Shown: piece after piece, positions 20,198 through 30,238 of the stretch
Layout of the letters: every line of letters begins with the position of its first letter
How positions within the stretch are numbered: position 1 is the first letter of the stretch
The notes under the pieces: generated by a model
The model's database searches: none
Told to the model about the DNA's origin: nothing
What the model saw: the letters and a program-made list of their open reading frames with translations, nothing else
Position numbers and translations under genes: made by a program
Origin: Arcanobacterium buesumense
GTDB taxonomy: Bacteria; Actinomycetota; Actinomycetes; Actinomycetales; Actinomycetaceae
NCBI RefSeq assembly: GCF_012563545.1
Contig: NZ_CP050804.1
Span: 1,736,001 to 1,800,000 of the forward strand
DNA: 64,000 bases
Reading direction: 5' to 3'

Positions 20198-21325
20198 ATG
20201 GCTACCGTTACTTTCCAAAACGCTACCCGCGTATATCCAGGCGCTGATAAGCCTGCAGTCGATAAACTCAACCTTGAAATTGCCGACGGTGAGTTCCTCG
20301 TTCTCGTTGGACCTTCAGGTTGTGGTAAGTCCACCTCGTTGCGTATGCTCGCTGGTCTTGAAGATGTCAATGCTGGTCGCATCCTCATTGGTGATCGTGA
20401 CGTCACCGATGTTTCGCCAAAAGATCGTGACATCGCTATGGTTTTCCAGAACTATGCGCTCTACCCACACATGACCGTGGCTGACAATATGGGATTCGCT
20501 CTCAAAATTGCTGGTGTTGACAAAGCTGAAATCCGTAAGCGGGTTGAAGAAGCCGCCAAGATTTTGGACTTGACCGAGTATCTTGAGCGTAAGCCGAAGG
20601 CACTCTCCGGTGGCCAGCGTCAGCGCGTTGCTATGGGACGTGCAATTGTTCGTAAACCACAAGTCTTCTTGATGGACGAACCACTTTCTAATTTGGATGC
20701 CAAGCTTCGTGTTCAAACCCGTACACAGATCGCTTCGCTACAGCGTGAACTCGGCGTAACCACCGTTTACGTTACTCACGATCAGACCGAAGCATTGACC
20801 ATGGGCGATCGCATTGCGGTTCTCAAGGACGGTCTACTGCAACAGGTTGCTTCACCATCTGACATGTTTGCCCGCCCAGCTAACGCATTCGTTGCCGGCT
20901 TCATCGGCTCCCCTGCCATGAACCTTGGTAACTGGCGTGTTGAGGGAACTCAGGCCATCTTTGGAGATGCCCGCTTGGATCTTCCAGCACATGTAGTGAG
21001 CGCACTTACAGCTGAAGACAACGGTGAGATCACCATTGGTTTGCGTCCCGAAGCATTCGATGTTTTGCCACAGGCAGACGCTCATTCCATTCCATTGAAG
21101 GTGACATTTGTTGAAGGTCTAGGTTCGGATGCCTACGTTTACGGCACAATCGTAGGAGCCAAGAGCGAATCACAGCGCTTTGGCTCTGGCGATAATTCCG
21201 ATACGATGGTTGTCCGCATTCCACCAGAGAATGTCCCAAGCCCGAACGATGTTATCTACTTACGCCCACGCGCTGATCATGTCCACTATTTCTCGGCTGC
21301 CACTGGCAACCGAATTGGTGACTGA
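20198..21325 (+). CDS. sugar ABC transporter ATP-binding protein (UgpC/MsmK family)
   Basis: ATPase of 375 residues that energises carbohydrate ABC importers. Walker A GPSGCGKST, Q-loop MVFQNYALYPHMTV, signature LSGGQRQRVAMGR, Walker B VFLMDEPLSNLDAKLR, the H-loop in VTHDQTEALTMGD, and a C-terminal TOBE-like domain. It is not next to permease or binding-protein genes, which suggests a shared MsmK-type ATPase serving several sugar transporters. ATG 20198 starts the family sequence; the frame extends to 20057 without similarity. Confidence 0.93.
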   Translation: MATVTFQNATRVYPGADKPAVDKLNLEIADGEFLVLVGPSGCGKSTSLRMLAGLEDVNAGRILIGDRDVTDVSPKDRDIAMVFQNYALYPHMTVADNMGFALKIAGVDKAEIRKRVEEAAKILDLTEYLERKPKALSGGQRQRVAMGRAIVRKPQVFLMDEPLSNLDAKLRVQTRTQIASLQRELGVTTVYVTHDQTEALTMGDRIAVLKDGLLQQVASPSDMFARPANAFVAGFIGSPAMNLGNWRVEGTQAIFGDARLDLPAHVVSALTAEDNGEITIGLRPEAFDVLPQADAHSIPLKVTFVEGLGSDAYVYGTIVGAKSESQRFGSGDNSDTMVVRIPPENVPSPNDVIYLRPRADHVHYFSAATGNRIGD

Positions 21326-21341
21326 TCAATCTCGTGACTAA

Positions 21342-21381
21342 AGTGTGAGAGGGTGCGAATTAGTTCGCACCCTCTCACACT
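21342..21381 (+). terminator. hairpin after the ABC ATPase gene
   Basis: A perfect 18-bp stem (21342-21359 with 21364-21381) with a 4-base loop, 17 bases after the stop codon. No T tract. Confidence 0.7.
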
Positions 21382-21420
21382 CACTATCGACGATATTGCA
21401 CTTACCAAGGAACGTATCTC

Positions 21421-22671
21421 ATGTTTAAAACTCTGCAGATCACTTCAGCTACGGTCAGTCCTGCGCTTTTGGACTTACCGTGGAATATTCCTTTGGAGGA
21501 CTGGCCAGACGATATCGTCACTAAACTACCCCGTGGTATTTCTCGCCACATCGTCCGCTTTGTCAAATTAGAGAATCAGATTATTGCAATCAAGGAAATC
21601 GGCGAAACGGTTGCATATAAGGAGTACGAGACCCTACGGAATTTAGAACGACTAGATGCTCCTTGTGTTGAGCCTTTTGCAGTTATTTCTGGGCGAACTT
21701 CTGATAACGGTGAACCACTCAACGCCGTGCTAGTCACTAAACATCTTCCTTTTTCTCTGCCTTACCGCGCACTGTTTGGCCAACAAGCAATGCGTTCGGA
21801 AACTGTTGATCGACTCATCGACGCGCTGACTGTTTTAATGGTCCGGCTGCATTTATTAGGTTTTTTCTGGGGCGATGTGTCACTATCCAATACTTTATTC
21901 CGCCGTGACGCTGGCGAGTTTGCTGCCTACTTGGTGGATGCAGAAACTGGCGAGATAGAAGATAACCTTTCAGCTCGCAAACGTGCTTATGACATTGATG
22001 TTGCACGTACCAACATCATCGGCGAACTCATGGATCTTCAAGCCGGTGGTGTGTTAGACGAAGACTTTAACACAATTGCTGTGGGCGACCGTTTTGAACG
22101 GCGTTACCGCGAATTATGGAATGAGTTAACCAGTGCAGAATCTTTCGCCCTAGCCGATCGGTGGCGAGTTGATGCACGTATCCGCCGGCTCAACGAACTT
22201 GGTTTTGAGGTAGGCGAACTGGAAATGAGTACTGATATTGACGGTACCCGCCTGTCAATTCAGCCAAAGGTTGTTGATGCTGGCCATTATTCTCGTAAGA
22301 TCATGCGATTAACGGGAATGGATGTTGAAGAAGCACAAGCACGCCGAATTATGAATGATATAGATAGCTATCGTGCCGTGAATGGGCAATGGGATATGCC
22401 AGATTCTATCGTGGCCCATGATTGGATGGCTAATGTGTATGAGCCTGCTGTGAACGCTATTCCATACAACCTGCGTGGCAAACTTCAACCGGCACAGCTA
22501 TTCCATGAAATTCTCGAACACCGCTGGTACATTGCCGAACAAGCTGGTCATGATATTGCGTTACACGATGCTGTTCAATCCTACATACACAATATCTTGC
22601 CGCTACACCGCGAAGAAGCTACTATGCTAGAGCGTGAAGCTCCGCATGAACCAGTGGATTATTATTCCTGA
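21421..22671 (+). CDS. DUF4032 protein with kinase-like fold
   Basis: A 416-residue cytoplasmic protein of an actinobacterial family (DUF4032 preceded by a lipopolysaccharide-kinase-like region). The block GFFWGDVSLSNTLFRRDAGEFAAYLVDAETGE resembles a kinase catalytic loop (Gly-Asp...Asn) followed by a DFG-like VDAE. The C-terminal part about 225-385 (RIRRLNELGFEVGELEM to FHEILEHRWYIAE) is DUF4032. Substrate unknown. Ribosome site AAGGA before ATG. Confidence 0.8.
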   Translation: MFKTLQITSATVSPALLDLPWNIPLEDWPDDIVTKLPRGISRHIVRFVKLENQIIAIKEIGETVAYKEYETLRNLERLDAPCVEPFAVISGRTSDNGEPLNAVLVTKHLPFSLPYRALFGQQAMRSETVDRLIDALTVLMVRLHLLGFFWGDVSLSNTLFRRDAGEFAAYLVDAETGEIEDNLSARKRAYDIDVARTNIIGELMDLQAGGVLDEDFNTIAVGDRFERRYRELWNELTSAESFALADRWRVDARIRRLNELGFEVGELEMSTDIDGTRLSIQPKVVDAGHYSRKIMRLTGMDVEEAQARRIMNDIDSYRAVNGQWDMPDSIVAHDWMANVYEPAVNAIPYNLRGKLQPAQLFHEILEHRWYIAEQAGHDIALHDAVQSYIHNILPLHREEATMLEREAPHEPVDYYS

Positions 22672-22700
22672 TCCGCCCCATTGCGCTTCGCCCCATTGCG

Positions 22701-23315
22701 CTACGACGGCGTGTGGATTCGCTGGCGGCCTTCTAGCGCACGCGATATTGTCACTTCGTCGGCGTATTCCAGATCACCACCGACTGGCAGACCAGAAGCT
22801 AAGCGAGAAACGACAACGCCCATATGTGCAAGATTGATCGCCAAATATGTTGCTGTTGCTTCACCTTCAACATTAGGATCCATTGCCAGAATAACTTCTT
22901 TAACAGTGCCGTCTTGAAGTCGCGCATATAGTTCACGAATTCGTAGATTTTCTGGACCGACACCGCCGATGGGATCAATAGCGCCACCTAACACGTGGTA
23001 TTTTCCACGGTACTCACGTGAACGTTCAATAGCAACGATATCTTTTGCTTCCTCAACAACGCATATCGTGCTATCTACCCGACGCATATCAGAACAGATT
23101 CGACACAGATCCCCTTCAGCAATATTTCCGCACACGGTACAGAACTGTACTTTTGCTTTGACGGCTTGTAGTGCGGAGATGAGTTCGGTGACGTCCTCAT
23201 CGCTTGCTTCCAAAAGATAAAAAGCGATGCGTTGGGCGCTTTTTGGTCCTACTCCAGGAAGGCGACCTAATTCGTCAATCAGTGCCTGAACTGCACCATC
23301 GTAGACTCCAGCCAC
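22701..23315 (-). CDS. recR: recombination mediator protein RecR
   Basis: A 204-residue protein acting with RecF/RecO to load RecA at gaps. An N-terminal helix-hairpin-helix ([14 protein letters not shown]), a four-Cys zinc finger ([18 protein letters not shown]) and a Toprim domain ([31 protein letters not shown]) are all visible. GTG start 23315 overlaps the dnaX stop by one base (TAGTG), so the two genes are translationally coupled. Confidence 0.97.
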   Translation of the reverse strand: MAGVYDGAVQALIDELGRLPGVGPKSAQRIAFYLLEASDEDVTELISALQAVKAKVQFCTVCGNIAEGDLCRICSDMRRVDSTICVVEEAKDIVAIERSREYRGKYHVLGGAIDPIGGVGPENLRIRELYARLQDGTVKEVILAMDPNVEGEATATYLAINLAHMGVVVSRLASGLPVGGDLEYADEVTISRALEGRQRIHTPS

Positions 23316-25690
23316 TATTCACCTCCCTGACGATCAGGTATTTCTTCAATAACTTGTGCATTAAACGTATCGAGAAGAACTTTTAATCCCACTAACGAAG
23401 ACTCGCTAATATCGGGATCGTCTTCAGAAACTTCTTCCCATTCCGGGGAAGGCTCTGTTGGTTCTTCAGCCCGGATAGGTGGGTGGACTTCCCACACTGG
23501 CCGTTTTTCATCATTTGGCGTATTGGACGACGTGGGTTGAGTTCTCGGTTTTTCCGTTACCGGCACTGGCGCTGGCGGGGTCATTGATATGGCCGACGAC
23601 GACGTATCCTCACCCGGATATTCGAGTGGCGGAATAGCTGGCATTGGTTCAGCAAAAAATGGTACCTCACCGATCGGTTCCACCCGTGGCGCGTTGCGTT
23701 CGACAGTTGCGGGAGAAGCGCTAGAAGCTGGCAGTTCAGCCACCTGTATATGATCGTTGCCTTTTAGCTTAGCTGTACCATCAACCAGGGCACCTAAAAC
23801 TCCAGCCGGATCTGCATCATCTTGGCGTTCAACTAAGGACGTGGGAGTATCGATAGGGTTTTCTTCTTCGTATTCTACTTCTGCTACTGGCTCATAAGGC
23901 ACAACAGCATCTTCTTCAGGAAGTGCCTCTGGGCTTGGTTGAACATGTGGCATATCGCCCACTGGTTGGGCCGTATTCTCTGGAACAACTGGCGTAGTTG
24001 TATCTAGAGCGGCCTTATCTTTTGGGGATGATGCCTCATCTTCGGCAATAGCAGTTACCGCAAGATCGATGTGAAGAATGTCCTTAATCACATCGGCTAC
24101 ATGAGTACCGGAAGCACGTTGATTAAAACGCAAAGCTACCGCTGGCATTGCGAAAGCAATCCGCAAGGTGTTGTCAGTAACATCGTATGGCCGGGCACCT
24201 GCTTTGAGCTGGTTGCGCACCAAGGCGCCAAGGTGAGGGTGTGCCACAATCTCATCCCATGACTGGCGGACTTTATCAAAGATAGCCTGAGCTGGCCCGG
24301 CCGCAGCAACTCGCGCTTGTGCCGCAGCCGAATCTGGCAAACGTTCTGGACGTGCCGGTGGCACCTCGGGAACTACATCCTTGTGCGGTGGATCAGCATG
24401 CGTAGCTGGAGCCACTACTGGGGCAGGTTGCGGCTGTACTGCAGGAACCGCTGGAATATCCTGCCGGGCAGCAATAGCCTCTTGTGCCGATGGCTTCTTC
24501 CACTTTTTAAGTTCTTGTGGTGGTGTTGATACCTGTCCGCCTTCCACAACGCTTGCTCCGGAGGCAGTATCTGCGATGCCTACTTTTTCTGCCTGTGCAA
24601 CTACAAGACGGGCACACAATAGTTCAAGCTGTAACCGTGGCGCAGTAGCCCCCACCATCATATTGAGAGCATCGTTAGTTATATCTGCACAACGTGAAGC
24701 CCGAGCAGCACCTAACCGAGTAGCCTGATCGGCCATGCGCTGATATTGATCATCAGGAACTGACACGAAAACATCCCTAGCGCTCTGCCCCGTCAACGCA
24801 ATAATGACCACATCACGTAGCCGTTGCAGTAAATCTTCCACAAATCGACGTGGATCATGGCCAGATTTCACAACTGAGTCAACCACACCAAATAACTGCA
24901 CACCATCGCGTTCAGACACTGCACTAACCGCATCATCAAGCAGATGAGCAGAGGTGTAACCCAATAAGGCAACCGCTCGATCATAATCTAAAGTGTGCGA
25001 ATCAGAACCACCAATGATTTGATCCAACACCGAAAGAGTGTCTCGCACCGAACCCGTACCAGCCCGAATCACTAAGGACAAAACTTCCTTAGAGGCAACC
25101 ACTCCTTCTTGCGCACAAATACGAGCTAGATATTTCTCTAGTTCTAAAGGAGGCACAAGCCTAAACGGATAATGATGCGTACGCGAACGAATCGTGCCGA
25201 TAACTTTCTCCGGCTCCGTCGTCGCAAAAATAAACTTCACATGCGCCGGCGGTTCTTCAACCAACTTCAATAGCGCATTAAAGCCTTGGTTTGAAACCAT
25301 ATGCGCTTCGTCAATAATGAAGATCTTAAATCGATCCCGTACCGGAGCGAAACTCGCCTGTTCGCGAAGCTCACGCGCATCATCTACACCACCATGCGAT
25401 GCCGCGTCCATTTCCACTACATCTAGTGATCCAGCACCATCACGCGCAAGATCCCGGCACGAATCGCACTGCCCACACGGAGTATCGGTTGGATAGTTCA
25501 CACAATTAAGGCAACGCGCAAGAATACGAGCCGACGTCGTTTTCCCACACCCGCGCGGACCAGAAAATAAATACGCATGGGTAGTACGCCCCGCGGCCAA
25601 CGCTGCTCTTAACGGCGCGACGACGTGGTCTTGCCCAATAACTTCTTGGAAGGACTGAGGCCGATAACGGCGATACATGGCTACACTCAC
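23315..25690 (-). CDS. dnaX: DNA polymerase III subunit gamma/tau
   Basis: Clamp-loader ATPase and tau subunit of about 791 residues. Walker [14 protein letters not shown], zinc-binding [19 protein letters not shown], Walker [10 protein letters not shown], sensor-1 [12 protein letters not shown] and arginine finger FALLRSRT-like [10 protein letters not shown] lie in the first 220 residues. The remainder is a long Pro/Glu/Asp-rich tail. GTG 25690 (giving [11 protein letters not shown], the family start) is chosen. ATG 25678 is possible, and the frame runs open to 25765 through a DnaA-box pair. I see no A-rich slippery site like that of E. coli. Confidence 0.93.
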   Translation of the reverse strand: MSVAMYRRYRPQSFQEVIGQDHVVAPLRAALAAGRTTHAYLFSGPRGCGKTTSARILARCLNCVNYPTDTPCGQCDSCRDLARDGAGSLDVVEMDAASHGGVDDARELREQASFAPVRDRFKIFIIDEAHMVSNQGFNALLKLVEEPPAHVKFIFATTEPEKVIGTIRSRTHHYPFRLVPPLELEKYLARICAQEGVVASKEVLSLVIRAGTGSVRDTLSVLDQIIGGSDSHTLDYDRAVALLGYTSAHLLDDAVSAVSERDGVQLFGVVDSVVKSGHDPRRFVEDLLQRLRDVVIIALTGQSARDVFVSVPDDQYQRMADQATRLGAARASRCADITNDALNMMVGATAPRLQLELLCARLVVAQAEKVGIADTASGASVVEGGQVSTPPQELKKWKKPSAQEAIAARQDIPAVPAVQPQPAPVVAPATHADPPHKDVVPEVPPARPERLPDSAAAQARVAAAGPAQAIFDKVRQSWDEIVAHPHLGALVRNQLKAGARPYDVTDNTLRIAFAMPAVALRFNQRASGTHVADVIKDILHIDLAVTAIAEDEASSPKDKAALDTTTPVVPENTAQPVGDMPHVQPSPEALPEEDAVVPYEPVAEVEYEEENPIDTPTSLVERQDDADPAGVLGALVDGTAKLKGNDHIQVAELPASSASPATVERNAPRVEPIGEVPFFAEPMPAIPPLEYPGEDTSSSAISMTPPAPVPVTEKPRTQPTSSNTPNDEKRPVWEVHPPIRAEEPTEPSPEWEEVSEDDPDISESSLVGLKVLLDTFNAQVIEEIPDRQGGE

Positions 25691-25742
25691 AAACACCATC
25701 TTACTCGACCGCTCCCACACCTGACTCATCAGATGCACATAC

Positions 25743-25766
25743 TGTGGATAATGCCGATTATCCACC
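25743..25766 (-). promoter_or_regulatory. inverted pair of DnaA boxes upstream of dnaX
   Basis: TGTGGATAA (25743-25751) and TTATCCACC (25758-25766) are inverted around six bases. They lie 53-76 bp upstream of the dnaX start. One box is perfect and the other differs in the last base. Possible DnaA control of dnaX; not proven. Confidence 0.45.
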
Positions 25767-25833
25767 AGCTAGTTAACCAAGATTACCCGACCAACCGCGA
25801 CAAAAAATACGCACAATATAGCACAATATAAAG

Positions 25834-25920
25834 GACTCCCCACGCACCCGCCAGAGCCCGGCCTCCTTGCTGCATTCCTGCCCTGGGGAATTAACCGAAG
25901 ATGACGCCACGTGAGGAGTC
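25834..25920 (-). ncRNA. ffs: signal recognition particle RNA, small bacterial type
   Basis: The minus strand contains the conserved SRP core CCCCAGGGCAGGAATGCAGC followed by AAGGAGGCCGGGCTCTGG. The ends pair (GACTCCTCACG with CGTGGGGAGTC). It binds Ffh for membrane targeting. Location next to dnaX is usual in actinobacteria. A 10-bp tandem duplication (GCACAATATA twice, 25811-25830) adjoins its 3' end. Confidence 0.9.
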
Positions 25921-26044
25921 GACTTACAGTGTACGCGAATTTTCTCAACGATGCGAATTATTGCCTAGGTAACACGCCACCGATTCGCACCCAGGCTCTG
26001 TTTTCGTATACCATTAACAGGTACATCATTAACGATGCTACCCA

Positions 26045-26132
26045 GGAGGATTCGCCTAGTGGCCTATGGCGCACGCTTGGAAAGCGTGTTGGGTGCAAGC
26101 CCTCGGGGGTTCGAATCCCCCATCCTCCGCCA
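26045..26132 (+). tRNA. tRNA-Ser (GGA)
   Basis: Class II tRNA of 88 bases with a long variable arm: acceptor GGAGGAT with ATCCTCC, anticodon loop CTTGGAAA (GGA), variable arm TTGGGTGCAAGCCCTC, T-loop GTTCGAATC and encoded CCA. Confidence 0.96.
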
Positions 26133-26133
26133 G

Positions 26134-26171
26134 TTACCCCGGACTATTTCACGAGTCCGGGGTAATGTTTT
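26134..26171 (+). terminator. terminator of tRNA-Ser
   Basis: TTACCCCGGACT / AGTCCGGGGTAA (12-bp stem) followed by TGTTTTT, starting right after the tRNA. Confidence 0.92.
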
Positions 26172-26197
26172 TCATGACCTATTTTCGCCGTCGAAAA

Positions 26198-27502
26198 CTA
26201 GCGCAAGCCCTCGTCCGTCGGCCCAAATTTATTGTTCAAATAACGCTCTCGCGGCCCATGGATATCAACAAACGGCCACCGCCGGCGCGAATGCAACTGC
26301 ACATCCCACGACGTCTTCGCCCACACAAAAATAATCAAAGCCACCAAGATCGAGCCAATACCACCAACTGCAATCGACCAGCGTGGCCCCCAAACCTCCC
26401 CGATCCAACCCACAACTGGCGAACCAATCGGGGTAATGCCAAGATTAACCGCGAAATAAATAGCCAATACTCGGCCACGCAATTCCGATGGCGTACTTAT
26501 CTGCACAAGCGTATTAACCGAGATCAAAAACGTGAGCATCGTAAACCCGGTAGGAATCATTAACAATGCAAAAATCGTGTAGGTCGGAGCTAGCGAAGCG
26601 GCAATTGCCACCACGCCAAAAGCCACCGCGTACAATAACAACTTTGAAAATCGAGGAGCTTTGCGACGTGCCGAGAGTAACGCACCACTTAACGAACCAA
26701 TAGCGAGCATCGAACCAAGGAAACCATACGATCCAGCACCCATGCCATAAACATCAGTTGCCATCAAAGCCTGAGTAACCTGGAAATTCAGCCCCAAGCC
26801 AGAAACCACCGCAATCATCACCAATATCGCCAAAATATCTGATCGGGTACGCACATAAGCAAACCCCTCCCGAAGCATTCCCTTACGGCGCGCAACACGT
26901 TCATGAGCAAAGAAATGCTGCGGTTTCATGATAGTTAATGCGATAACGGGGACGGAAAACAGCGCAAAATTTAGAATAAAAACCCAGCCCGGCCCAACAA
27001 GTTCAATCAAGAGTCCAGCCAATGCCGGACCAATTAACCGAGCGATATTGAACGACGTCGAATTTAAACTAATCGCATTAGGTAACGACGAGGCCGGCAC
27101 CAGTTCGGACAAAAAAGTATTTCGAACCGCCGACGATAACGCATCAGCCGTCCCAGCAAGAATAGCCGCAATATAAACATGGTAAAGCTGTGCCGATCCA
27201 GTAACTAACAAAACGCCAAGAACTAAACCGATAATGGCAACTGTTATTTGCGTTATTTGAATCAATCGACGACGATTAGCCCAGTCAGCAAGCACCCCAC
27301 CAAACGGCCCAAGCAACATTTGGGGAAGGAACTGAAAAGCAGTCACTAGCCCAACAGCAATCGCAGAATTCTCTGTTAAAACAGTCAGAACTACCCAGAT
27401 TTGGCAAACGCGCTGCATCCATACAGCTGTTGCTGAAACAAGATTAGAAATAAACCACAAACGATAATTTGGATAAGACAAAGAGTGGAAAGTTTTAGAC
27501 AT
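26198..27502 (-). CDS. MFS transporter, MFS_3/enterobactin-exporter-like
   Basis: Membrane protein of 434 residues with about 12 helices. Its start MSKTFHSLSYPNYRLWFISNLV and the motif-A-like GGVLADWANRRRLI are typical of the EntS/macrolide-exporter type. Substrate not predictable. ATG 27502 fits the family; an upstream ATG at 27517 adds five residues. It is divergent from the LytR_C gene at 27657. Confidence 0.88.
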   Translation of the reverse strand: MSKTFHSLSYPNYRLWFISNLVSATAVWMQRVCQIWVVLTVLTENSAIAVGLVTAFQFLPQMLLGPFGGVLADWANRRRLIQITQITVAIIGLVLGVLLVTGSAQLYHVYIAAILAGTADALSSAVRNTFLSELVPASSLPNAISLNSTSFNIARLIGPALAGLLIELVGPGWVFILNFALFSVPVIALTIMKPQHFFAHERVARRKGMLREGFAYVRTRSDILAILVMIAVVSGLGLNFQVTQALMATDVYGMGAGSYGFLGSMLAIGSLSGALLSARRKAPRFSKLLLYAVAFGVVAIAASLAPTYTIFALLMIPTGFTMLTFLISVNTLVQISTPSELRGRVLAIYFAVNLGITPIGSPVVGWIGEVWGPRWSIAVGGIGSILVALIIFVWAKTSWDVQLHSRRRWPFVDIHGPRERYLNNKFGPTDEGLR

Positions 27503-27656
27503 GTATCGACCTCGCACTTATATTCTAGCCGACTTTCTTGCCTTCTTTTTAACCTCGAGCCAGTACTCGGCGAACAGCATAAAAAATCACTCAATTCGCC
27601 ATATTTTGCCCGCAAAGTTCGCCCAAAAGACTTGTTGTGCGCTAAATTATATTAAT

Positions 27657-28229
27657 GTGAGCACCCCATATGATCCGCGCGCGGAATATCGCAAGCGCAT
27701 TCAACAGCGTCAGACCGTTATCTTCGGTTCAATTTCAGCCGTCATGGCATTCTTATTCGTTTTCGGCTCGCTTATTTGGGTGGGTATTATCCCAGCACCA
27801 TTCGATCGGGAATTTTCCAAGAAAGCTGAACCGGTCCATATCGTGCCATGCCCACCCAACGACATTCAAGCACGGGATCTGACCACCATCACCGCACGCG
27901 TCTACAACTCCACCTCTGTTAGCGGACAAGCCGGCGCAGTCGGCCAAGATCTTACCACTCTCGGAGTGACCGTGGCTGAAACATCTAACTGGCGCGGTGC
28001 TCCATTGCCAGAAGCTACCCGAATCATTACCGGTAAGAATAATATTGACGCAGCCTACACCTTGCGCGCTTACTTCCCTGGTTCTACCATTCACTTCGAT
28101 GAAACAAATACCTCCGATTTACTCGACATTGTCATCGGTAAAAAGTTCAATGGCACAAATATCGGCCCCAGCGAAGAAGATCTCACTTCCGCACTGGAGC
28201 CGATAAAGGACTGTACGTCTATTAACTAG
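27657..28229 (+). CDS. second membrane-anchored LytR_C domain protein
   Basis: A 190-residue protein: basic N-terminus (DPRAEYRKRIQQRQ), one membrane helix (about 17-42) and an extracytoplasmic domain beginning ITARVYNSTSVSGQAGAVGQDL and containing GKNNIDAAYTLRAYFPGSTIHF, the LytR C-terminal pattern. It is a second copy of the type seen at 6502-7083, with a shorter linker. GTG 27657 is the inferred start; the upstream extension to 27501 overlaps the divergent MFS start and has no similarity. Its 3' end overlaps the convergent permease gene by four bases. Confidence 0.8.
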   Translation: MSTPYDPRAEYRKRIQQRQTVIFGSISAVMAFLFVFGSLIWVGIIPAPFDREFSKKAEPVHIVPCPPNDIQARDLTTITARVYNSTSVSGQAGAVGQDLTTLGVTVAETSNWRGAPLPEATRIITGKNNIDAAYTLRAYFPGSTIHFDETNTSDLLDIVIGKKFNGTNIGPSEEDLTSALEPIKDCTSIN

Positions 28230-29599
28230 CGGTTGTCATGCTCCCGAATAAGAGCACCTTCTTCGAGTTCAGCACCTGCCGGCGCTGACGCTGGAGTAGC
28301 TGGCTCGATTGTTGTCCCGCGCCACCGCGATATCGTACGCATCACGTGGTAAATAATGATTGCACCGAACGAACCGAGCGCAATCCCGGAAAACTCTAGC
28401 TCACCTACGAAAAGTGTGTAATTCGCGATCGCCATAACCATTGCTACCGCGGCAGTATTGAGATTAACTGGATCTGAAAAATCGACTTTATTTTGTACCC
28501 AGATTCGGATGCCTAGCATACCGATCATGCCGTAAAGAACCGTTGCTGCACCACCCAAAACACCTGGCGGAATAGTCGCAATTGCAGCACCAAACTTTGG
28601 CAACATTGACAAACACAGTGCCATTCCAGCTGCCACGATATATGCCACGGTTGAATAGATTCGGGTAGCAGCCATCACTCCAATATTTTCGGCGTACGTC
28701 GTCGTCGCCGAACCGCCACCAGAACCAGCAATCATTGTTGCCACGCCATCAGCAAACAACGCACGCCCAGTATAGGTATCAAGATTTTCACCAGTCATCG
28801 CGGACACTGATTTCACGTGACCAACATTTTCAGCAACAAGCACCAAAACGACAGGGATAAATAACGCGAATAATGTCAGATCGAAAGCCGGCGCACGAAA
28901 ATGTGGCAGACCAACAACATTTGCCGCCTGCACCGCACTAAAGTCCACTTCGCCACGAATAATCGCTGTCACATAGCCAACAATAACGCCGATTAGAATG
29001 GATAGCCGACCCATAATTCCCTTGAATAACACTGTCGAAAGTAAGATCGCCATAATAGTGACAACCGCCGTCACTGGAGCTGCCTGAACGTTATTCCATG
29101 CAGCCGGAGCAAGGTTAAAACCAATAAGCGAAACAATCGCACCAGTAACTACCGGCGGCATTAGCACATCAATCCAGCGAGTTCCCGCGAAATGCGCACA
29201 AATGCCGATCAAGGCTAACAAACCACCAGTCATAATAATGCCTCCTTGAGCTAAGGAGGCTAAATGATCATCGAGTGGCTGTCCGCCATTGGCAACATAA
29301 CCTGTTACCGCACCTATCGGAGCTAAGAAAGCGAAGGACGAACCTAGATAAGAAGGAATACGTCCGGCAGTGATAAGGATAAAAAGAATGGTTCCGACGC
29401 CGGTGAAAAACAATGTTGTTGCCGGATCGAAACCAGTAATGAGTGGAACAAGGAACGTTGCTCCAAACATAGCCACCATATGTTGGGCACCAACCCCAAA
29501 TGTGATAGGCCATGAAAGGCGTTCGCCTGGTGGAACAATTTCTCCGGGGGCGATCTTAGTACCGTCCCCGTGTAACTCCCACGTAAATAGCTTCGACAT
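28226..29599 (-). CDS. uracil/xanthine permease (NCS2/NAT family)
   Basis: Nucleobase:cation symporter of 457 residues with about 12-14 helices. The N-terminal LSWPITFGVGAQHMVAMFGATFLVPLITG, the TM8 acidic LVLVAENVGHVKSVSAMTG and the TM10 TTTYAENIGVMAATRIYS are the family blocks; the Glu residues in VAENVG and YAENIG suggest the uracil (UraA) branch. Isolated gene. Confidence 0.9.
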   Translation of the reverse strand: MSKLFTWELHGDGTKIAPGEIVPPGERLSWPITFGVGAQHMVAMFGATFLVPLITGFDPATTLFFTGVGTILFILITAGRIPSYLGSSFAFLAPIGAVTGYVANGGQPLDDHLASLAQGGIIMTGGLLALIGICAHFAGTRWIDVLMPPVVTGAIVSLIGFNLAPAAWNNVQAAPVTAVVTIMAILLSTVLFKGIMGRLSILIGVIVGYVTAIIRGEVDFSAVQAANVVGLPHFRAPAFDLTLFALFIPVVLVLVAENVGHVKSVSAMTGENLDTYTGRALFADGVATMIAGSGGGSATTTYAENIGVMAATRIYSTVAYIVAAGMALCLSMLPKFGAAIATIPPGVLGGAATVLYGMIGMLGIRIWVQNKVDFSDPVNLNTAAVAMVMAIANYTLFVGELEFSGIALGSFGAIIIYHVMRTISRWRGTTIEPATPASAPAGAELEEGALIREHDNR

Positions 29600-29698
29600 A
29601 TGCGTCTCCTCGCGAAATTCTTTTACACAAACGTCCAGAACTATACGGAGGAGACGACAACAATAGCAAGCTCCCTAGATGTGATGTAGCATATACCG

Positions 29699-30220
29699 TC
29701 AGCTAAGATCAGTATCCACGCGATACATAACGTCAAAATGTTCCACAATAATATTTGCTGTTTGGCTGAATTCAAGGCCTAAAGCACTAGCATCAGATGT
29801 AAAAACACGAGTATGCTCAGCAATCCACTGCTCTAGCGAACCCTCACCTTCCGCTTTTGCTATCTCATCATTGATCTCATTAAATGGGACAACCTCTACT
29901 TTTCGATTCCGCAATAATGCAACTGGACGGGCCTCACCATCCAATAAAATTGCTAAATCGCCAGTACGCGGATAGGCCTCATTAGTCGCATCGTAGGCTG
30001 GTGCATAACTTGTTGTCACTGTCTTATTCCCGGAGACAACAAGGTTGGCAAGCTCGCTAGCAAGCTCCCGAGTTCCGTCACCAAAGGCAAACGCTGGGGG
30101 TTCGACTGCGATGGTATCCGTCATCCCCATCACCCCTGGCACCTCAGCGAGTTTTGACCGAGTTTTAGCCCGCGTCCAAAAGGCGGTTAATTCTTCTTCT
30201 CGCGGTTGTGGAACAAACAT
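29699..30220 (-). CDS. ASCH domain protein
   Basis: A 173-residue cytoplasmic protein with an ASCH (RNA-binding, PUA-like) domain: LANLVVSGNKTVTTS, then PRTGDLAILLDGEARPVALLRNRKVEVVPFNEI. ASCH proteins are thought to bind RNA or hydrolyse modified nucleosides; no exact role can be given. It follows the rlmB-linked unknown gene by 18 bp on the same strand, so it probably belongs to the cysS-rlmB operon. Confidence 0.8.
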   Translation of the reverse strand: MFVPQPREEELTAFWTRAKTRSKLAEVPGVMGMTDTIAVEPPAFAFGDGTRELASELANLVVSGNKTVTTSYAPAYDATNEAYPRTGDLAILLDGEARPVALLRNRKVEVVPFNEINDEIAKAEGEGSLEQWIAEHTRVFTSDASALGLEFSQTANIIVEHFDVMYRVDTDLS

Positions 30221-30238
30221 GTTTCTCCTTTGTTGCCC

